A stretch of DNA of 64,000 nt from Thiolinea disciformis DSM 14473 (GCF_000371925.1 NZ_AQVE01000005.1:1-64000); one strand, 5' to 3'. Positions 46,316 through 56,566 are shown, counted from the stretch's first letter. Numbers and translations are program-made. The notes: generated from the letters alone by a model not told the origin.

Positions 46316-46705
46316 TTATCTTTTCAAAACCTCCGCATGATGAAAGCTCACCAAAAACTCAATATTGGCGAACCATTTTTTGCGGACTTCATAATCCACC
46401 TGAATAGCAGGAACATTGTTTTGTTCCCGCAACAGTACTAATGAAAAGTGTTTATCTAGGACATTGCTAAAGCCATTTACGTTCAAAGGGCCAGCAAGTT
46501 TTCTGCGTAATTGCTGTGTATCCTTAATAGAACTATCTTGTGCGACTTCTTGAGTCATTGTTTTGACTGCTGAAAACTCAAGATAAATAGGTACAAGTTT
46601 TATAGCCGTTATTGCAATAAAGACTATCAAACTTACAGTAGCTATCCATGTCAAAAATGTTGCGCCACGTTGTTGTTTTTTTGAAGGCGTCATCATGCCT
46701 GTCAA
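46316..46705 (-). CDS. DUF4845 domain protein
   Basis: This 129-residue protein has a basic N-terminus and one membrane segment (about 14-38, ATFLTWIATVSLIVFIAITA). The soluble part, with SAVKTMTQEVAQDSSIKDTQ and VDYEVRKKWFANIEFLV, would face the periplasm. DUF4845 genes regularly lie between lepB and rnc in gammaproteobacteria. The N-terminus resembles a pilin-like start, but the prepilin motif is not convincing. Function unknown; the context suggests a link to signal peptidase or the cell envelope. Confidence 0.88.
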   Translation of the reverse strand: MTGMMTPSKKQQRGATFLTWIATVSLIVFIAITAIKLVPIYLEFSAVKTMTQEVAQDSSIKDTQQLRRKLAGPLNVNGFSNVLDKHFSLVLLREQNNVPAIQVDYEVRKKWFANIEFLVSFHHAEVLKR

Positions 46706-46766
46706 CTCCTACTTTATTATTTTTATATACACTTAATTCAGATTAGTTTTTAAAAATCTATTTGTA

Positions 46767-47537
46767 CTAATCAATGGTTTGGATACGAGACAAATTTAAA
46801 CCATCACCACCCATATTGAAATGAAACCAAATCAAAATTGCTTTACCGACTAAGTTTTCTTCTGGCACCAATCCCCAATAACGACTATCGTTACTCATAT
46901 CACGATTATCGCCCATGACAAAATAATGTCCATCGGGGACAATTATTTTACCAACTGGCCCTGATGCAATAGGAACTTGTAAAATATCGTGCTGCACACT
47001 CCCCAAAGACTCTGAAAAGCGATTGGTAACGGTCACACGATTATCTTGATCCACCGCATTATATTCACCGATGGATTTATTGAGAGCAGGAGTGCCATTA
47101 ATAAACAATTCTTTATTGCGCCATTCAATCGTATCGCCAGGCACGCCAATGACACGCTTTATATAGTCCACCTTAGGGTTTTTCGGAAAACGAAATACCA
47201 CAACATCACCTGTTTTAGGCTCATTAAGCGCTAGCAGCTTATGATGGGTAACCGGTAGACGTAATCCATAGGTAAATTTATTCACTAAAATAAAATCACC
47301 AATCTCGAGAGTCGGCAACATCGAACCTGATGGAATACGGAAGGGTTCAAATACAAAGGAGCGCAGTAACAAAACGACTAATAGCACTGGGAAAAACGAG
47401 CGCGCATACTCAACATACCAAGGCTCAAGCCCGCCCTCAGTTTTAGGTTTACCGCGCGTCATTAGCCAATAAATCAATGAAATTAGCCCTGTTATTAAGG
47501 TGGCAACAACCAACCAAAACTCCATGTCCATATCCAT
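46767..47537 (-). CDS. lepB: Signal peptidase I
   Basis: LepB removes signal peptides from exported proteins at the inner membrane. The 256-residue enzyme has two N-terminal membrane segments (about 6-26 and 48-62), the catalytic serine in IPSGSMLPTLEIGD (Ser72) and the catalytic lysine in DYIKRVIGVPGD (Lys127). The GDNRDMSNDSRYWG box is also present. It follows lepA with a 58-bp gap, in the usual lepA-lepB order. Confidence 0.97.
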   Translation of the reverse strand: MDMDMEFWLVVATLITGLISLIYWLMTRGKPKTEGGLEPWYVEYARSFFPVLLVVLLLRSFVFEPFRIPSGSMLPTLEIGDFILVNKFTYGLRLPVTHHKLLALNEPKTGDVVVFRFPKNPKVDYIKRVIGVPGDTIEWRNKELFINGTPALNKSIGEYNAVDQDNRVTVTNRFSESLGSVQHDILQVPIASGPVGKIIVPDGHYFVMGDNRDMSNDSRYWGLVPEENLVGKAILIWFHFNMGGDGLNLSRIQTID

Positions 47538-47595
47538 GTTCAGTTTTTATCCTTTTTAGAACTCAGAAAGCAAAAGCTAAGCGAATAGGACAGCA

Positions 47596-49401
47596 TTACT
47601 TGTCATTCACCCGCAATACCGCAAGAAAGGCTTCTTGAGGAATATCCACACTCCCTACTTGCTTCATACGTTTTTTACCTTCTTTTTGCTTTTCTAATAA
47701 CTTGCGTTTACGACTCACGTCACCACCATAGCATTTGGCTAATACGTCTTTGCGCATTGCTTTTACGGTGCTACGGGCAATAATTTGGCTGCCAATCGCC
47801 GCTTGAATCGCGACTTCATACATCTGACGTGGAATCAATTCTTTCATCTTTTCCACTAACTGCCGCCCACGTTGTTGGGCAAATTCGCGATGCACCATAA
47901 TCGCTAACGCGTCAACTTTCTCGCCATTAACTAAGATATCAACCCGCACCATAGGCGCTGGTTCAAACCGATCCAAACTATAATCGAAAGACGCATAACC
48001 GCGACTGACTGACTTAAGTTTGTCAAAAAAGTCTAATACCACTTCGGCGAGAGGCAAATCAAATGACAATTGCACTTGATTGCCGGTGTATTGCATATTT
48101 CGCTGGATGCCACGCTTTTCAATACAAAGTGTTATCACATTACCCAAATATTCTTGTGGCACAAGAATATTACCGCGAATAATCGGTTCACGAATCTCCG
48201 CTATTTTACTAATCGGCGGTAATTCAGAAGGATTATGAATTAAGGTGGTATCACCATCGGTGAGTGCAACTTGATAAACAACCGTAGGGGCAGTAGTTAT
48301 TAAGTTGAGGTTATATTCGCGCTCCAAACGCTCTTGCACAATTTCCATGTGCAACATACCTAGGAAACCACAACGGAAACCAAAGCCTAAGGCCTGAGAG
48401 GTTTCTGGCTCATAAAATAAAGCCGAATCATTTAATTGCAGCTTCGATAAAGCATCACGCAGATTTTCATACTGATCCGCATCAACGGGAAAAATTCCCG
48501 CAAAGACACGTGGCTGAATTTCTTTAAAACCGGCTAAGGCTTTTTCGGCTGGCTTTTGGGCATCCGTAAACGTATCACCCACGCGTGCCGCCGTAATTTC
48601 CTTAATACCGGCAATCACAAAACCGACTTCGCCTGCTTTTAGACTTTCTTTGTCTAAAGCTTTGGGTGTGAATACGCCGACGCGCTCCACCTGAAAATCA
48701 CGCCCCGTTGACATGGCACGAATTTTCATTTTTTTACGAATTTCGCCATCGACCACGCGCACTAAGGAAATAACGCCTAGATAATTATCGAACCATGAAT
48801 CAATAATTAAAGCTTTCAAAGGTGCATTCGCATCACCAATAGGAGCAGGGATACGCTCCACTAATTGCTCTAATAAATCTTCAATCCCTACGCCCGTTTT
48901 GGCACTCACATGCACCGCATCTGTCGCATCAATCCCAATAATATCTTCGATTTCCTGACACACTCGATCGGGGTCTGCTGAGGGTAAATCTATTTTATTT
49001 AGAACCGGCACTACCTCTAGATTTAACTCAATCGCGGTATAACAGTTCGCGACACTTTGGGCTTCTACACCCTGTGAGGCGTCGACGACTAATAAAGCAC
49101 CATCACAAGCTGCCAGTGAGCGCGAGACCTCATAAGAAAAGTCAACATGCCCAGGGGTATCAATGAAATTTAATTGATAGGTTTGACCATTGCGCGACTT
49201 GTAGTCCAAGGAAACACTTTGCGCTTTAATGGTAATACCACGCTCCCGTTCCAAGTCCATGGAATCAAGAACCTGCTCTTCCATTTCACGATCTGCTAAA
49301 CCACCACAGACCTGAATAAAGCGGTCAGACAGTGTCGATTTACCGTGGTCAATGTGCGCAATAATGGAGAAATTGCGGATGTTTGGATTTACGTCACCCA
49401 T
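47596..49401 (-). CDS. lepA: Elongation factor 4 (LepA)
   Basis: LepA is a ribosome-associated GTPase thought to help back-translocate stalled ribosomes or to assist 30S biogenesis. The 601-residue protein has G1 [10 protein letters not shown], the RGITIKAQ effector, G3 DTPGH and G4 NKID, then EF-G-like domains. The LepA-specific C-terminal domain ([25 protein letters not shown], given in part) is intact. The start overlaps the preceding glutaredoxin-like gene by 8 bp. Confidence 0.97.
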   Translation of the reverse strand: MGDVNPNIRNFSIIAHIDHGKSTLSDRFIQVCGGLADREMEEQVLDSMDLERERGITIKAQSVSLDYKSRNGQTYQLNFIDTPGHVDFSYEVSRSLAACDGALLVVDASQGVEAQSVANCYTAIELNLEVVPVLNKIDLPSADPDRVCQEIEDIIGIDATDAVHVSAKTGVGIEDLLEQLVERIPAPIGDANAPLKALIIDSWFDNYLGVISLVRVVDGEIRKKMKIRAMSTGRDFQVERVGVFTPKALDKESLKAGEVGFVIAGIKEITAARVGDTFTDAQKPAEKALAGFKEIQPRVFAGIFPVDADQYENLRDALSKLQLNDSALFYEPETSQALGFGFRCGFLGMLHMEIVQERLEREYNLNLITTAPTVVYQVALTDGDTTLIHNPSELPPISKIAEIREPIIRGNILVPQEYLGNVITLCIEKRGIQRNMQYTGNQVQLSFDLPLAEVVLDFFDKLKSVSRGYASFDYSLDRFEPAPMVRVDILVNGEKVDALAIMVHREFAQQRGRQLVEKMKELIPRQMYEVAIQAAIGSQIIARSTVKAMRKDVLAKCYGGDVSRKRKLLEKQKEGKKRMKQVGSVDIPQEAFLAVLRVNDK

Positions 49402-49660
49402 GATTTAAAGCTTGTCTCACCGTATCTGCATCGAAAAAGTGGTAGCACAATACTTCATCGTTTAACGCTACTACGGGCACATCCACGTCATAACGCTTAC
49501 GTAAAGCAGCATCTTGATCGATGTCAATCAATTCAAAGTCAAAGTCAATTGTTTCTTGTAGCGCTTGCTGCAATTGACTTAATTCCGCAATCAGTTGCTC
49601 ACACAAATGACAGCCCGCGCGATAATACACGCTTAATTGGGGTTTTGTCTGCTTATTCAA
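49394..49660 (-). CDS. Glutaredoxin-like protein (DUF836 type)
   Basis: This is an 88-residue thioredoxin-fold protein with the redox motif Y-R-A-G-C-H-L-C near the N-terminus and the cis-proline in [18 protein letters not shown]. It overlaps both neighbours by 8 bp, an arrangement that couples it to mucD/degQ and lepA. Similar small genes occur in the same spot in other gammaproteobacteria. The role is unknown, perhaps thiol reduction. Confidence 0.88.
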   Translation of the reverse strand: MNKQTKPQLSVYYRAGCHLCEQLIAELSQLQQALQETIDFDFELIDIDQDAALRKRYDVDVPVVALNDEVLCYHFFDADTVRQALNHG

Positions 49661-51083
49661 TGGTTAATGCCAAGAAACGCGCTGCACCGTCACGCTGGAC
49701 TAACAAAGGTACGGTTTTACCCTTAGCAAAATCAGAGGCAATCGCTTTAAATTGTTCAGGTGATCCCACCGCACGGCCATCCAACAATAAGATAATGTCA
49801 CCTGACAGCACGCCCGCTTGCTTTGCAGGTTCGCCTGTAACTTGTTCGACCAAAACACCCGCCCGCTCCCCTAAGGCTTTTTTAGCCCCTGCATCTAAGG
49901 GAACTACTTTCATGCCTAACATCGTCTCAGGCACGGGTGGAAGCGCTGGTTTAACCTCAGGTTGAGTCGATCCCATGGTTTCTTGCAGTGGCAATTCCCC
50001 AATAGTAATACTCACTACCTCGCGCTTGCCGCTACGCATAATCGTTACACTAGCTTGTTGACCAGCACCCAAGCCACCAATAATCGCGGGCAAGGCGGCT
50101 GCACTGTCTACGCTTTGACCATTGACCTCCAAAATGACATCGCCTTCTTTTAGTACATCCACTGCTGGCCCTTGGGCAATCACCTGCGCCACCAAAGCAC
50201 CACTCGGCATCAACATACCAAATGACTTCGCTAAATCCTGATCAACTTCTTGAATATAAACGCCAAGCCAACCACGCGTTACTTTACCTTTGCTCTTTAA
50301 TTGATTGACCACATCCATAGCCATATTAATGGGAATGGAGAAGGACAAACCCATATACCCACCCGAACGGCTAAAAATTTGTGAGTTAATCCCTATCACC
50401 TCGCCCTGTAAATTAAACAAAGGACCGCCGGAATTGCCCGGATTGATAGCGACATCGGTCTGAATAAAAGGCACATAAGAATCGGTAGGTAAATTTCGAC
50501 CCGTAGCACTCACAATGCCCGCGGTGGCACTCGACTCTAAACCAAAAGGTGAACCAATTGCCAACACCCATTCACCGACTTGTAATTTGGAAGAGTCACC
50601 AATAGTGAGTGTCGGTAGATTGTTAGATTCAACCTTGATTAAAGCGACATCGCTGCGTTTATCACTGCCAATCAATTTAGCTTTGAACTCGCGGCGATCA
50701 TTGAGTTTCACTAAGATTTCGTCAGCATCTTCAATGACATGATGATTAGTGACGATATAACCATCAGCAGATAAAATAAAACCGGAGCCACTCGCGCCTT
50801 GATCAAAACGTGGCAAACCGCCCCCGCCCTTTCCTTCCTCTTTAAAGAAACGTTTCAGCATCTCATCCAATAGACGTTCTGCTTCAGGCGATTGGTATTG
50901 CTCAGGCAGCATATGCGTAACCGACACTTTTGCTTTAGTGCTCACATTTACTACAGCGGGGCTACGCGTTTTGACTAAGGCAATAAAATCAGGCAGGTTA
51001 TCGGCATGGACAGCACAACCACTTACCATACAAAATGACGCCATCAGACAGGCGCTTAAAAAATACTTTATCAATGTGTGCAT
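49653..51083 (-). CDS. Do-family periplasmic serine protease (DegQ/MucD-like), possible lipoprotein
   Basis: This 476-residue HtrA protease removes misfolded periplasmic proteins. The triad is His115 (VTNHHVIED), Asp145 (DKRSDVALIKV) and Ser218 (NPGNSGGPLFN), followed by two PDZ domains (about 260-350 and 385-470). The N-terminal signal contains VSGC at residues 20-23, which fits a lipobox, so the enzyme may be lipid-anchored, unlike E. coli DegP. Position at the head of the lepA-lepB operon resembles mucD of pseudomonads, although the sigma-E/anti-sigma genes are not next to it. Confidence 0.93.
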   Translation of the reverse strand: MHTLIKYFLSACLMASFCMVSGCAVHADNLPDFIALVKTRSPAVVNVSTKAKVSVTHMLPEQYQSPEAERLLDEMLKRFFKEEGKGGGGLPRFDQGASGSGFILSADGYIVTNHHVIEDADEILVKLNDRREFKAKLIGSDKRSDVALIKVESNNLPTLTIGDSSKLQVGEWVLAIGSPFGLESSATAGIVSATGRNLPTDSYVPFIQTDVAINPGNSGGPLFNLQGEVIGINSQIFSRSGGYMGLSFSIPINMAMDVVNQLKSKGKVTRGWLGVYIQEVDQDLAKSFGMLMPSGALVAQVIAQGPAVDVLKEGDVILEVNGQSVDSAAALPAIIGGLGAGQQASVTIMRSGKREVVSITIGELPLQETMGSTQPEVKPALPPVPETMLGMKVVPLDAGAKKALGERAGVLVEQVTGEPAKQAGVLSGDIILLLDGRAVGSPEQFKAIASDFAKGKTVPLLVQRDGAARFLALTIE

Positions 51084-51200
51084 GAGTGGCGCTCCTAAAC
51101 CTAACTTTTATTGTTGAGCATAGGTGCACTAGCTTACCTGAAACTACTTAGGCTAGCCATGGATAATCTATCAGCCATTGAATAGATCAATCACAGATAA

Positions 51201-51233
51201 AAAAAGCCATGCCTTTTATAGGGCATAGCTTTC
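51201..51233 (-). terminator. Terminator of the phenol operon
   Basis: AAAGC-C-ATGCC and GGCAT-A-GCTTT form a 10-bp stem with one mismatch. On the minus strand it is followed by TTTTTTT. It lies 24 bp after the catechol 2,3-dioxygenase stop. Confidence 0.85.
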
Positions 51234-51257
51234 TCAAAAACTTAATGAAGCCTGCGA

Positions 51258-52187
51258 TCAGGTCACGACGCTCAAGAAGCGCTCATTTAAGGATTGATTA
51301 TGGTAGAAAATCGCGCCGCCTAATTCGTCTTCCGTCCACGTAATTTGGGGATGATCCGGATACCAATCGTAGGAGTCACAGAAGGTTTCATTACGGTTTC
51401 CAGATGGATCAAAGAAGTAAATGGTACGACCACGGGTAATGCCATGGCGAGTGGGCCCAATATCAATTGGAATTTTGTAGCGCCCCATAATATCCGCCGC
51501 ATGTAAGACTTCTTCCCACGATTTGAGTAAGAAAGAAGCATGGTGTAATTTGCCTTTTTCGGCGTGACGAATTAAAGCAATATCGTGAGCCTTCATGCCG
51601 CAGGTTAAGAAACTGGCAATTTGGAAATCGCCATTCGGCCCTGCCATCACTTTTTCCGTTTCATTGAAGCCTAAAACGTCTTTAAATAACTTAACCGAAC
51701 CGTCTAGATCGTCACCATATAACAAGCAATGGTCGAAACGATTCACTTTCATACCTTTTAAATCTTCTGGCCAAGGATGAGGATTAAGCGTCCCTACTCC
51801 ATTGCCTTTAAAATCTTTCTCAGCATAAAGCTCAAAGAAATGTCCCATGGGTGAGTCAAAACGTACCCGCTCACCACAATGCTTTAACTCACCAGCAGGA
51901 ATGCGCTCAACCTTGCAGCCAAACTCGCGCAAACCCTGCTCTAAGCGATCTAAAGTTGCTGTGCTGTCGACTTTAAAAGCCATGAAATCCATGCCGGGCT
52001 CGTCTGCCTCGCGCAATACCACAGAAAACCAATCCTGTTCGTCCCAGCCCTTCAGATAGACACGTCCTTGTTCATCGCGTGCGGTTTCAATCAGCCCCAT
52101 CCGTTCAACATAATGCGTTAGCGATGCATCCATATCCAACACACGCAATTGCACATGCCCCGGCCTCAAAACGCCTGTCATTGCCAT
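51258..52187 (-). CDS. Catechol 2,3-dioxygenase
   Basis: This extradiol enzyme cleaves catechol next to its hydroxyls, giving 2-hydroxymuconic semialdehyde. The 309-residue protein is of the XylE/DmpB (I.2) type. The iron ligands are His153 ([10 protein letters not shown]), His215 or 216 (KLHHASF) and Glu267 (PSGNRNETF), close to the XylE positions 153, 214 and 265. It is the last gene of the operon, 2 bp after the ferredoxin gene whose product normally reactivates this iron enzyme. In the dmp operon it lies directly after the ferredoxin as here, but the hydrolase comes later. Confidence 0.95.
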   Translation of the reverse strand: MAMTGVLRPGHVQLRVLDMDASLTHYVERMGLIETARDEQGRVYLKGWDEQDWFSVVLREADEPGMDFMAFKVDSTATLDRLEQGLREFGCKVERIPAGELKHCGERVRFDSPMGHFFELYAEKDFKGNGVGTLNPHPWPEDLKGMKVNRFDHCLLYGDDLDGSVKLFKDVLGFNETEKVMAGPNGDFQIASFLTCGMKAHDIALIRHAEKGKLHHASFLLKSWEEVLHAADIMGRYKIPIDIGPTRHGITRGRTIYFFDPSGNRNETFCDSYDWYPDHPQITWTEDELGGAIFYHNQSLNERFLSVVT

Positions 52188-52189
52188 AA

Positions 52190-52528
52190 CTACTCTCCTC
52201 TTTCAGTTTTAATCACGACAGCTTGCTCGGGATGAACGGCCTTCCTCATTTTGCCGACCACCTCAATCACTAAATCGCTGCTCGGTTGGCAACGACAAGC
52301 TAAGGCATAGCCATCCTGCTCCTCTTGTTCGGTCACATGAGCGCGGCTCATCTTGCCGTTGCTATATTCACCCGACTTAACATGTACCTTACAGACTCCA
52401 CAACCCCCATTACGACAACCCACTGGAATACCTTTACGACCCAAGCGCACCATCGCTAGGAGCAACATCTCGTTGGGTTTGCAAGGAAAACTATCGCCAG
52501 AATCGGTAATCTGAATGGTAAAGGTCAT
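52190..52528 (-). CDS. Chloroplast-type [2Fe-2S] ferredoxin (XylT/DmpQ-like)
   Basis: This 112-residue ferredoxin has the plant-type cysteine set [10 protein letters not shown] and a distant Cys in LACRCQP. XylT and DmpQ reduce the oxidised iron of catechol 2,3-dioxygenase when substituted catechols inactivate it. The adjacent dioxygenase gene supports that role. The gene lies after the hydrolase and before the dioxygenase. A GGAGGA ribosome site precedes it. Confidence 0.92.
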   Translation of the reverse strand: MTFTIQITDSGDSFPCKPNEMLLLAMVRLGRKGIPVGCRNGGCGVCKVHVKSGEYSNGKMSRAHVTEQEEQDGYALACRCQPSSDLVIEVVGKMRKAVHPEQAVVIKTERGE

Positions 52529-52613
52529 GCATTCTCCTCCGCTTGACTTAAACCAAATAATATCGATATTTTTTTATTTCGTCGATATTTAATGATTGTC
52601 TTAGGTCAAATAA

Positions 52614-53438
52614 TCACTCCCTCAGTAAAAAATGCTTCACTAGCATATTAAACGCCGGAGCATATTCAATTTGCGTCCAATGCCCGCACTGCCCAAACAC
52701 GTGCAATTCGGCACGTTGAATCAAACCTAATAAATCATAGGCATTTTGGAGAGGAATGACTTGATCTTCGCGCCCGTGAATAATCAAGGTTTGGTGGGGT
52801 AAAGCACGAATATCCTCTAACTTGCTCGCCATCGCATCCACCCAACGTTGGCGTGGTGCGGGAAACATGGCTGAAAATGATTCTTGGAAACCGGGGCGAA
52901 TACTGGCTTGATAACGCAAATTGGCTAACTCGTCATTCACCAATTCACGACTATACGCAAAAATATCCAGCAAAGCCTTCATTGCCTCCAAAGATGGCTG
53001 GTAACCCCAAACGCGATCTAAGCCTTCAGTGATCGTAAAAGGTACTCCCACACTCCCCATTAGCACCAATTTATTCACACGGTCTGGATGGCGAATCGCC
53101 AGTGCCAAAGCTAGTGCACCGCCGAATGAATTACCCACAACGGAAGCACGTTGAATACCGAGGGCATCTAATAAACCCAGCGCCTGAGTGACCCAATTAT
53201 CCATGTTATACGTGTAATTCTCGGGTCGTTCGCTGAAACCAAAACCCGCCATATCGGGCGCTATGACGCGGAACGCTTCTGCTAAACTAGGCATGGTTAA
53301 ACGCCAATTTGCCCACGCACTGACCCCAGGGCCAGAGCCATGAATCAGTAACACTGGCTCACCGCTGCCCACATCATGGTAATTCGTCAGAATGCCTGCC
53401 GCTTGAATCGAATGGGCAATTTCTGGATTCACACTCAT
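52614..53438 (-). CDS. Alpha/beta hydrolase, probable 2-hydroxymuconic semialdehyde hydrolase
   Basis: This enzyme hydrolyses the ring-fission product to 2-hydroxypenta-2,4-dienoate and formate (or another acid). The ATG at 53438 follows GAGGAG; a longer frame from 53540 overlaps the reductase gene. The 274-residue protein has the oxyanion HGSGPGVSAWANWR motif of the DmpD/XylF/BphD family, the nucleophile in VVGNSFGGALAL, the acid in HGREDQVIPL, and the histidine in FGQCGHWTQIE. In the dmp operon the hydrolase follows the dioxygenase and dehydrogenase; here it comes directly after the reductase. Substrate inferred from context. Confidence 0.92.
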   Translation of the reverse strand: MSVNPEIAHSIQAAGILTNYHDVGSGEPVLLIHGSGPGVSAWANWRLTMPSLAEAFRVIAPDMAGFGFSERPENYTYNMDNWVTQALGLLDALGIQRASVVGNSFGGALALALAIRHPDRVNKLVLMGSVGVPFTITEGLDRVWGYQPSLEAMKALLDIFAYSRELVNDELANLRYQASIRPGFQESFSAMFPAPRQRWVDAMASKLEDIRALPHQTLIIHGREDQVIPLQNAYDLLGLIQRAELHVFGQCGHWTQIEYAPAFNMLVKHFLLRE

Positions 53439-53457
53439 GACACACTCCTCAATAGTT

Positions 53458-54519
53458 TTAGATGTTTTTGAATAATGGGCTTTTAACGGTCGCTCCACTA
53501 GCTTGGTTATAGAAGTTTTCCATAAACATATCGCGCTCAAATAAACGCCCCTGCATCAAGGTAGTGATACAAGCATCAATCATCGGTGGCGGGCCACACA
53601 TATACGCTTTGTACCCATTAAATTTGCCATTGAAATGTGTTTTAGCGGCTTCGTGCACAAAGCCTCGCATCCCCTGCCAATTGGATTCCGTTGGCTCATC
53701 GGATAACACCGGTATATAAGTGAAATTGCTATGCTCTGCCGCCAACTCTTCAAATAAATCGCGGTAATACAACTCAGCCTGATTGCGTGCACCGTAAATG
53801 AAAGTGATAGGACGTTGTTCGCCACGCTCAAATAAATCTAGAATCATTGATTTAGGGCTTGATAAGCCCGAACCACCTGCGAGAAACAACATAGGTTCTG
53901 GTGCTGATTCACGAATATAAAAGCGCCCATAAGGGCCACTAAAACGAATTTCATCCCCCACTTTTAATTCATGGTGAATCCATGAAGTGGCTTTACCCCC
54001 CTCCACCAGAGCAACATTCAACTCAATAAGATTTTTTTCAGAAGGTGGACTCGCAATCGAAAAGGCACGCGGTTTATCTTCCAACCCTGGAATCAGCAAA
54101 TTCACATAATGTCCGGCTTGAAATTCAATACCATCATGCTCAATGGCTAGAAAAATACTTTTAATGCGTGGCGTTAGTGCCTCGATTTTGGAAACCACAC
54201 CAATAAAATCACGTACCGGATGATGCTTGGCATCAGGTTCTTCTTCCAAATCCGCTTCAATGGTCAGATCGCTAAGCGGTGTGGCGCAACAGGCCAAACA
54301 TTTGCCCTCTTCGCGCTCCATGTCCATCAAGGCAAAAGCTGAAGCCGCACCGTGATCAATATCGCCCTCCAACACCTCAATTTTGCAAGTGCCGCATAAA
54401 CCATGACCACAAGCATGGGGCAAATAAATTCCTGCACGTAAAGCCGCATCCAAGAGCGTCTGTCCTTCTTCCACCTCAATCGTTTCGCCTAAAGGCTCAA
54501 TGGTGAATTGATAGCTCAT
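53458..54519 (-). CDS. Phenol hydroxylase reductase component (DmpP type)
   Basis: This reductase passes electrons from NADH through FAD and a [2Fe-2S] cluster to the hydroxylase. The ATG at 54519 follows AAGGA and yields 353 residues, equal to DmpP. The N-terminal ferredoxin domain has cluster cysteines Cys37, Cys42, Cys45 and Cys77. The FAD motif is PRAFSIASPP; NADH-binding segments are LFLAGGSGLSSPKS and YMCGPPPMIDACI. Upstream, toward dmpO, lies a GC-rich palindrome. Confidence 0.95.
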   Translation of the reverse strand: MSYQFTIEPLGETIEVEEGQTLLDAALRAGIYLPHACGHGLCGTCKIEVLEGDIDHGAASAFALMDMEREEGKCLACCATPLSDLTIEADLEEEPDAKHHPVRDFIGVVSKIEALTPRIKSIFLAIEHDGIEFQAGHYVNLLIPGLEDKPRAFSIASPPSEKNLIELNVALVEGGKATSWIHHELKVGDEIRFSGPYGRFYIRESAPEPMLFLAGGSGLSSPKSMILDLFERGEQRPITFIYGARNQAELYYRDLFEELAAEHSNFTYIPVLSDEPTESNWQGMRGFVHEAAKTHFNGKFNGYKAYMCGPPPMIDACITTLMQGRLFERDMFMENFYNQASGATVKSPLFKNI

Positions 54520-54610
54520 AACTCGATCCTTTTCCTGATGCTTTCCGCTTACTTTCTCTAAAACCCTTCTGCTCAGAATAGGGAAGAAAGACAAGTGCTA
54601 TTTGAAAATA

Positions 54611-54631
54611 GACCTCCCCTTTATCAGGGGA
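54611..54631. repeat. GC-rich palindrome between dmpO- and dmpP-type genes
   Basis: CCTCCCCT and AGGGGAGG form an 8-bp stem with a 5-nt loop, followed by CTGGGAGGGATT. It resembles the palindrome at 10849-10868. It could be a dispersed REP-like element that lowers or stabilises expression of the reductase relative to the oxygenase. Confidence 0.6.
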
Positions 54632-54643
54632 GGCTGGGAGGGA

Positions 54644-55006
54644 TTAGTTCCCCGTACCTTTATAACCATCGAGACCCGGTGTTTTGAAGCGAATTAAGGA
54701 CTTATGTCCCACGCCATTATCCTTGAGACTCTTGCTCATATCCGGCGTAAAAGCTTGCCCATCAAGCAGCCATTCGACTTTATCCCATTGAATTTTGGGG
54801 AAGTCAGGATGGGGGCCTAAAACGCTAGGCAAGACTGCTTCGGTCAAAGCACCAAATGGCATATCTGGCGGCAGCGGATAAGCATTTGCGGTACAAATAC
54901 TGGTGTGATAATCCCAACCGACATACACCAATTGATTCCCGTGGAAACGATCAACGCTATCCATCATCGTGATAGGATATTCACCTGTTAGACATTTAAC
55001 CGTCAT
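54644..55006 (-). CDS. Phenol hydroxylase subunit DmpO-like
   Basis: This 120-residue protein is the small gamma-type subunit of the oxygenase. It has the family segments MTVKCLTGEYPITMMDSVDRFHGNQLVYVGWDYHTS (given in part) and VLPSVLGPHPDFPKIQWDKVEW (given in part). DmpO packs against the large subunit and is needed for activity. It starts 10 bp after dmpN. Length matches the Pseudomonas protein (119). Confidence 0.93.
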   Translation of the reverse strand: MTVKCLTGEYPITMMDSVDRFHGNQLVYVGWDYHTSICTANAYPLPPDMPFGALTEAVLPSVLGPHPDFPKIQWDKVEWLLDGQAFTPDMSKSLKDNGVGHKSLIRFKTPGLDGYKGTGN

Positions 55007-55016
55007 AATTCACCCC

Positions 55017-56549
55017 TTATGCCGCTGCATTCGATTGAGAAGTGGCAGGGCTCGCCTCACCTTTCATGGCCTTCCAACGTGCCTCATCGGCTGAGCCTTT
55101 ATAATCGCCACCATCTTCGGGTTTAAAGTGATACCAATTGAGGATGTCTGGAATTTCCGCGCCACCACAATTACCTTGGAAGATTTGATGGACTGGCAAC
55201 CACGCATGTACATACTTTTCTGGCTCATGATCAAAAATGTCTTTGCAGCCATCCGAACAAGTATGGAATTTCTCGCCATTAAATTCGCTAACACGATAGG
55301 CAATTTGCATCGGGTCATTTTTACTGACTTCAGTAAAGCCCATCGGAATCTGGCAGACTTGGCAAAGCTGCGGTAAGCCCATATTAAAGAAACGCTTGCC
55401 TTGCGCCTCCATCTCACGCCACATCTCAATACGGGGGCGATAATACTTATCAAAAGTATTCGGGTATTTCTCGCTTAACCAATTCATTTTGGCCTCGGTC
55501 GGAAGACCAATATTGAAGGCTGCCGCATGAATATAATTATAGAAAATCCCCCACACTTGATGACTTAGATGCTCAGCTTCAGCCGTCGCTACTTCATGGT
55601 GTTTAGGCATCCTTAAGCCATAGCGCGCCAAGTCATTAAATAGCGCCCCCGAGTTCTCGACGAAATAGATGTCCCACGCTTCTTTCCACGACATCGGGCT
55701 TTCCGGTAGCATGTAGTCTTGCATCATGGATACCAAACCCAGGACGCGGTAAGCGCGCCAGAAGTGTTTATCGATCCAGCCTTGAATAATCGGTAGATTG
55801 TCTTCGTGCTGCTCCACCAAGAACTTAATAATCTCCAAGCCCAAGGTCATATGGCGCGACTCATCCGATTGTGCAGAAAAGCCGAAAGTTACGGTCGCCA
55901 TATCGCCATTAAAGGCAGCACCCGACATAAAGGGCACGAACAAGAGATTGGTTAAGACATACTCGAAGGCGAAGGAAACGGAGGTAATAAACTCAAAAGG
56001 CCCCGCTGATTTCGCATCGTCAAAATACGATTTAGGCACAGACAGATACCACACCCGATCATGCATGTGGAAAGGATCGTGCATCCCATTAAAGTGCTTG
56101 TTGTAATGGCTAATGGTATGAATCTGCGTTTGGGCGTGACGCAATTCATCAATGGACTGCATTTGACAAGCAATCTGAGCCCCTTCCCCACTAAACTGAC
56201 GCGCTAAACGGGCAAAGCCGCGATGCGCCTGATACTCAAGCGGCGATACCCCTTGAATAAATAGCTTCAGTGCATTCACATAACTACCGTCGGAGAGATT
56301 CAAATGCGCATTGTTCTGCGCGAAAGAATCCATGACTGCATACAATTTCTTGTCTTTCTCAGCCTGATATTTCCAATACGCATCCGCCGTTAAGCGGAAA
56401 GGGTCTTCCCACTTACTCCAGTCGGTGATTTTGATGCCTTCATAGCTTTCGTTCGAAAATACTTTTTCTTTCGCTTGATAAGTTGGTTCCCAGCCTAAGC
56501 CACGGGTGAGTAACTCATAGCGCTTACGCATATTTAATTTTTTAGCCAT
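55017..56549 (-). CDS. Phenol hydroxylase large (alpha) subunit DmpN-like, diiron oxygenase
   Basis: This catalytic subunit hydroxylates phenol to catechol using a carboxylate-bridged diiron centre. The 510-residue protein keeps the six ligands Glu105, Glu135, His138, Glu196, Glu230 and His233, in DELRHAQ and DESRHMT. The 30- and 34-residue spacings are those of bacterial multicomponent monooxygenases. The C-terminal part has a Cys-rich zinc-like segment (CQVCQIPM, CSDGCKDIF). Close relatives include toluene and benzene monooxygenases; phenol is favoured because the operon contains a DmpK homologue and catechol dioxygenase. Confidence 0.95.
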   Translation of the reverse strand: MAKKLNMRKRYELLTRGLGWEPTYQAKEKVFSNESYEGIKITDWSKWEDPFRLTADAYWKYQAEKDKKLYAVMDSFAQNNAHLNLSDGSYVNALKLFIQGVSPLEYQAHRGFARLARQFSGEGAQIACQMQSIDELRHAQTQIHTISHYNKHFNGMHDPFHMHDRVWYLSVPKSYFDDAKSAGPFEFITSVSFAFEYVLTNLLFVPFMSGAAFNGDMATVTFGFSAQSDESRHMTLGLEIIKFLVEQHEDNLPIIQGWIDKHFWRAYRVLGLVSMMQDYMLPESPMSWKEAWDIYFVENSGALFNDLARYGLRMPKHHEVATAEAEHLSHQVWGIFYNYIHAAAFNIGLPTEAKMNWLSEKYPNTFDKYYRPRIEMWREMEAQGKRFFNMGLPQLCQVCQIPMGFTEVSKNDPMQIAYRVSEFNGEKFHTCSDGCKDIFDHEPEKYVHAWLPVHQIFQGNCGGAEIPDILNWYHFKPEDGGDYKGSADEARWKAMKGEASPATSQSNAAA

Positions 56550-56566
56550 GTTCAGTCCTCCTCTGC

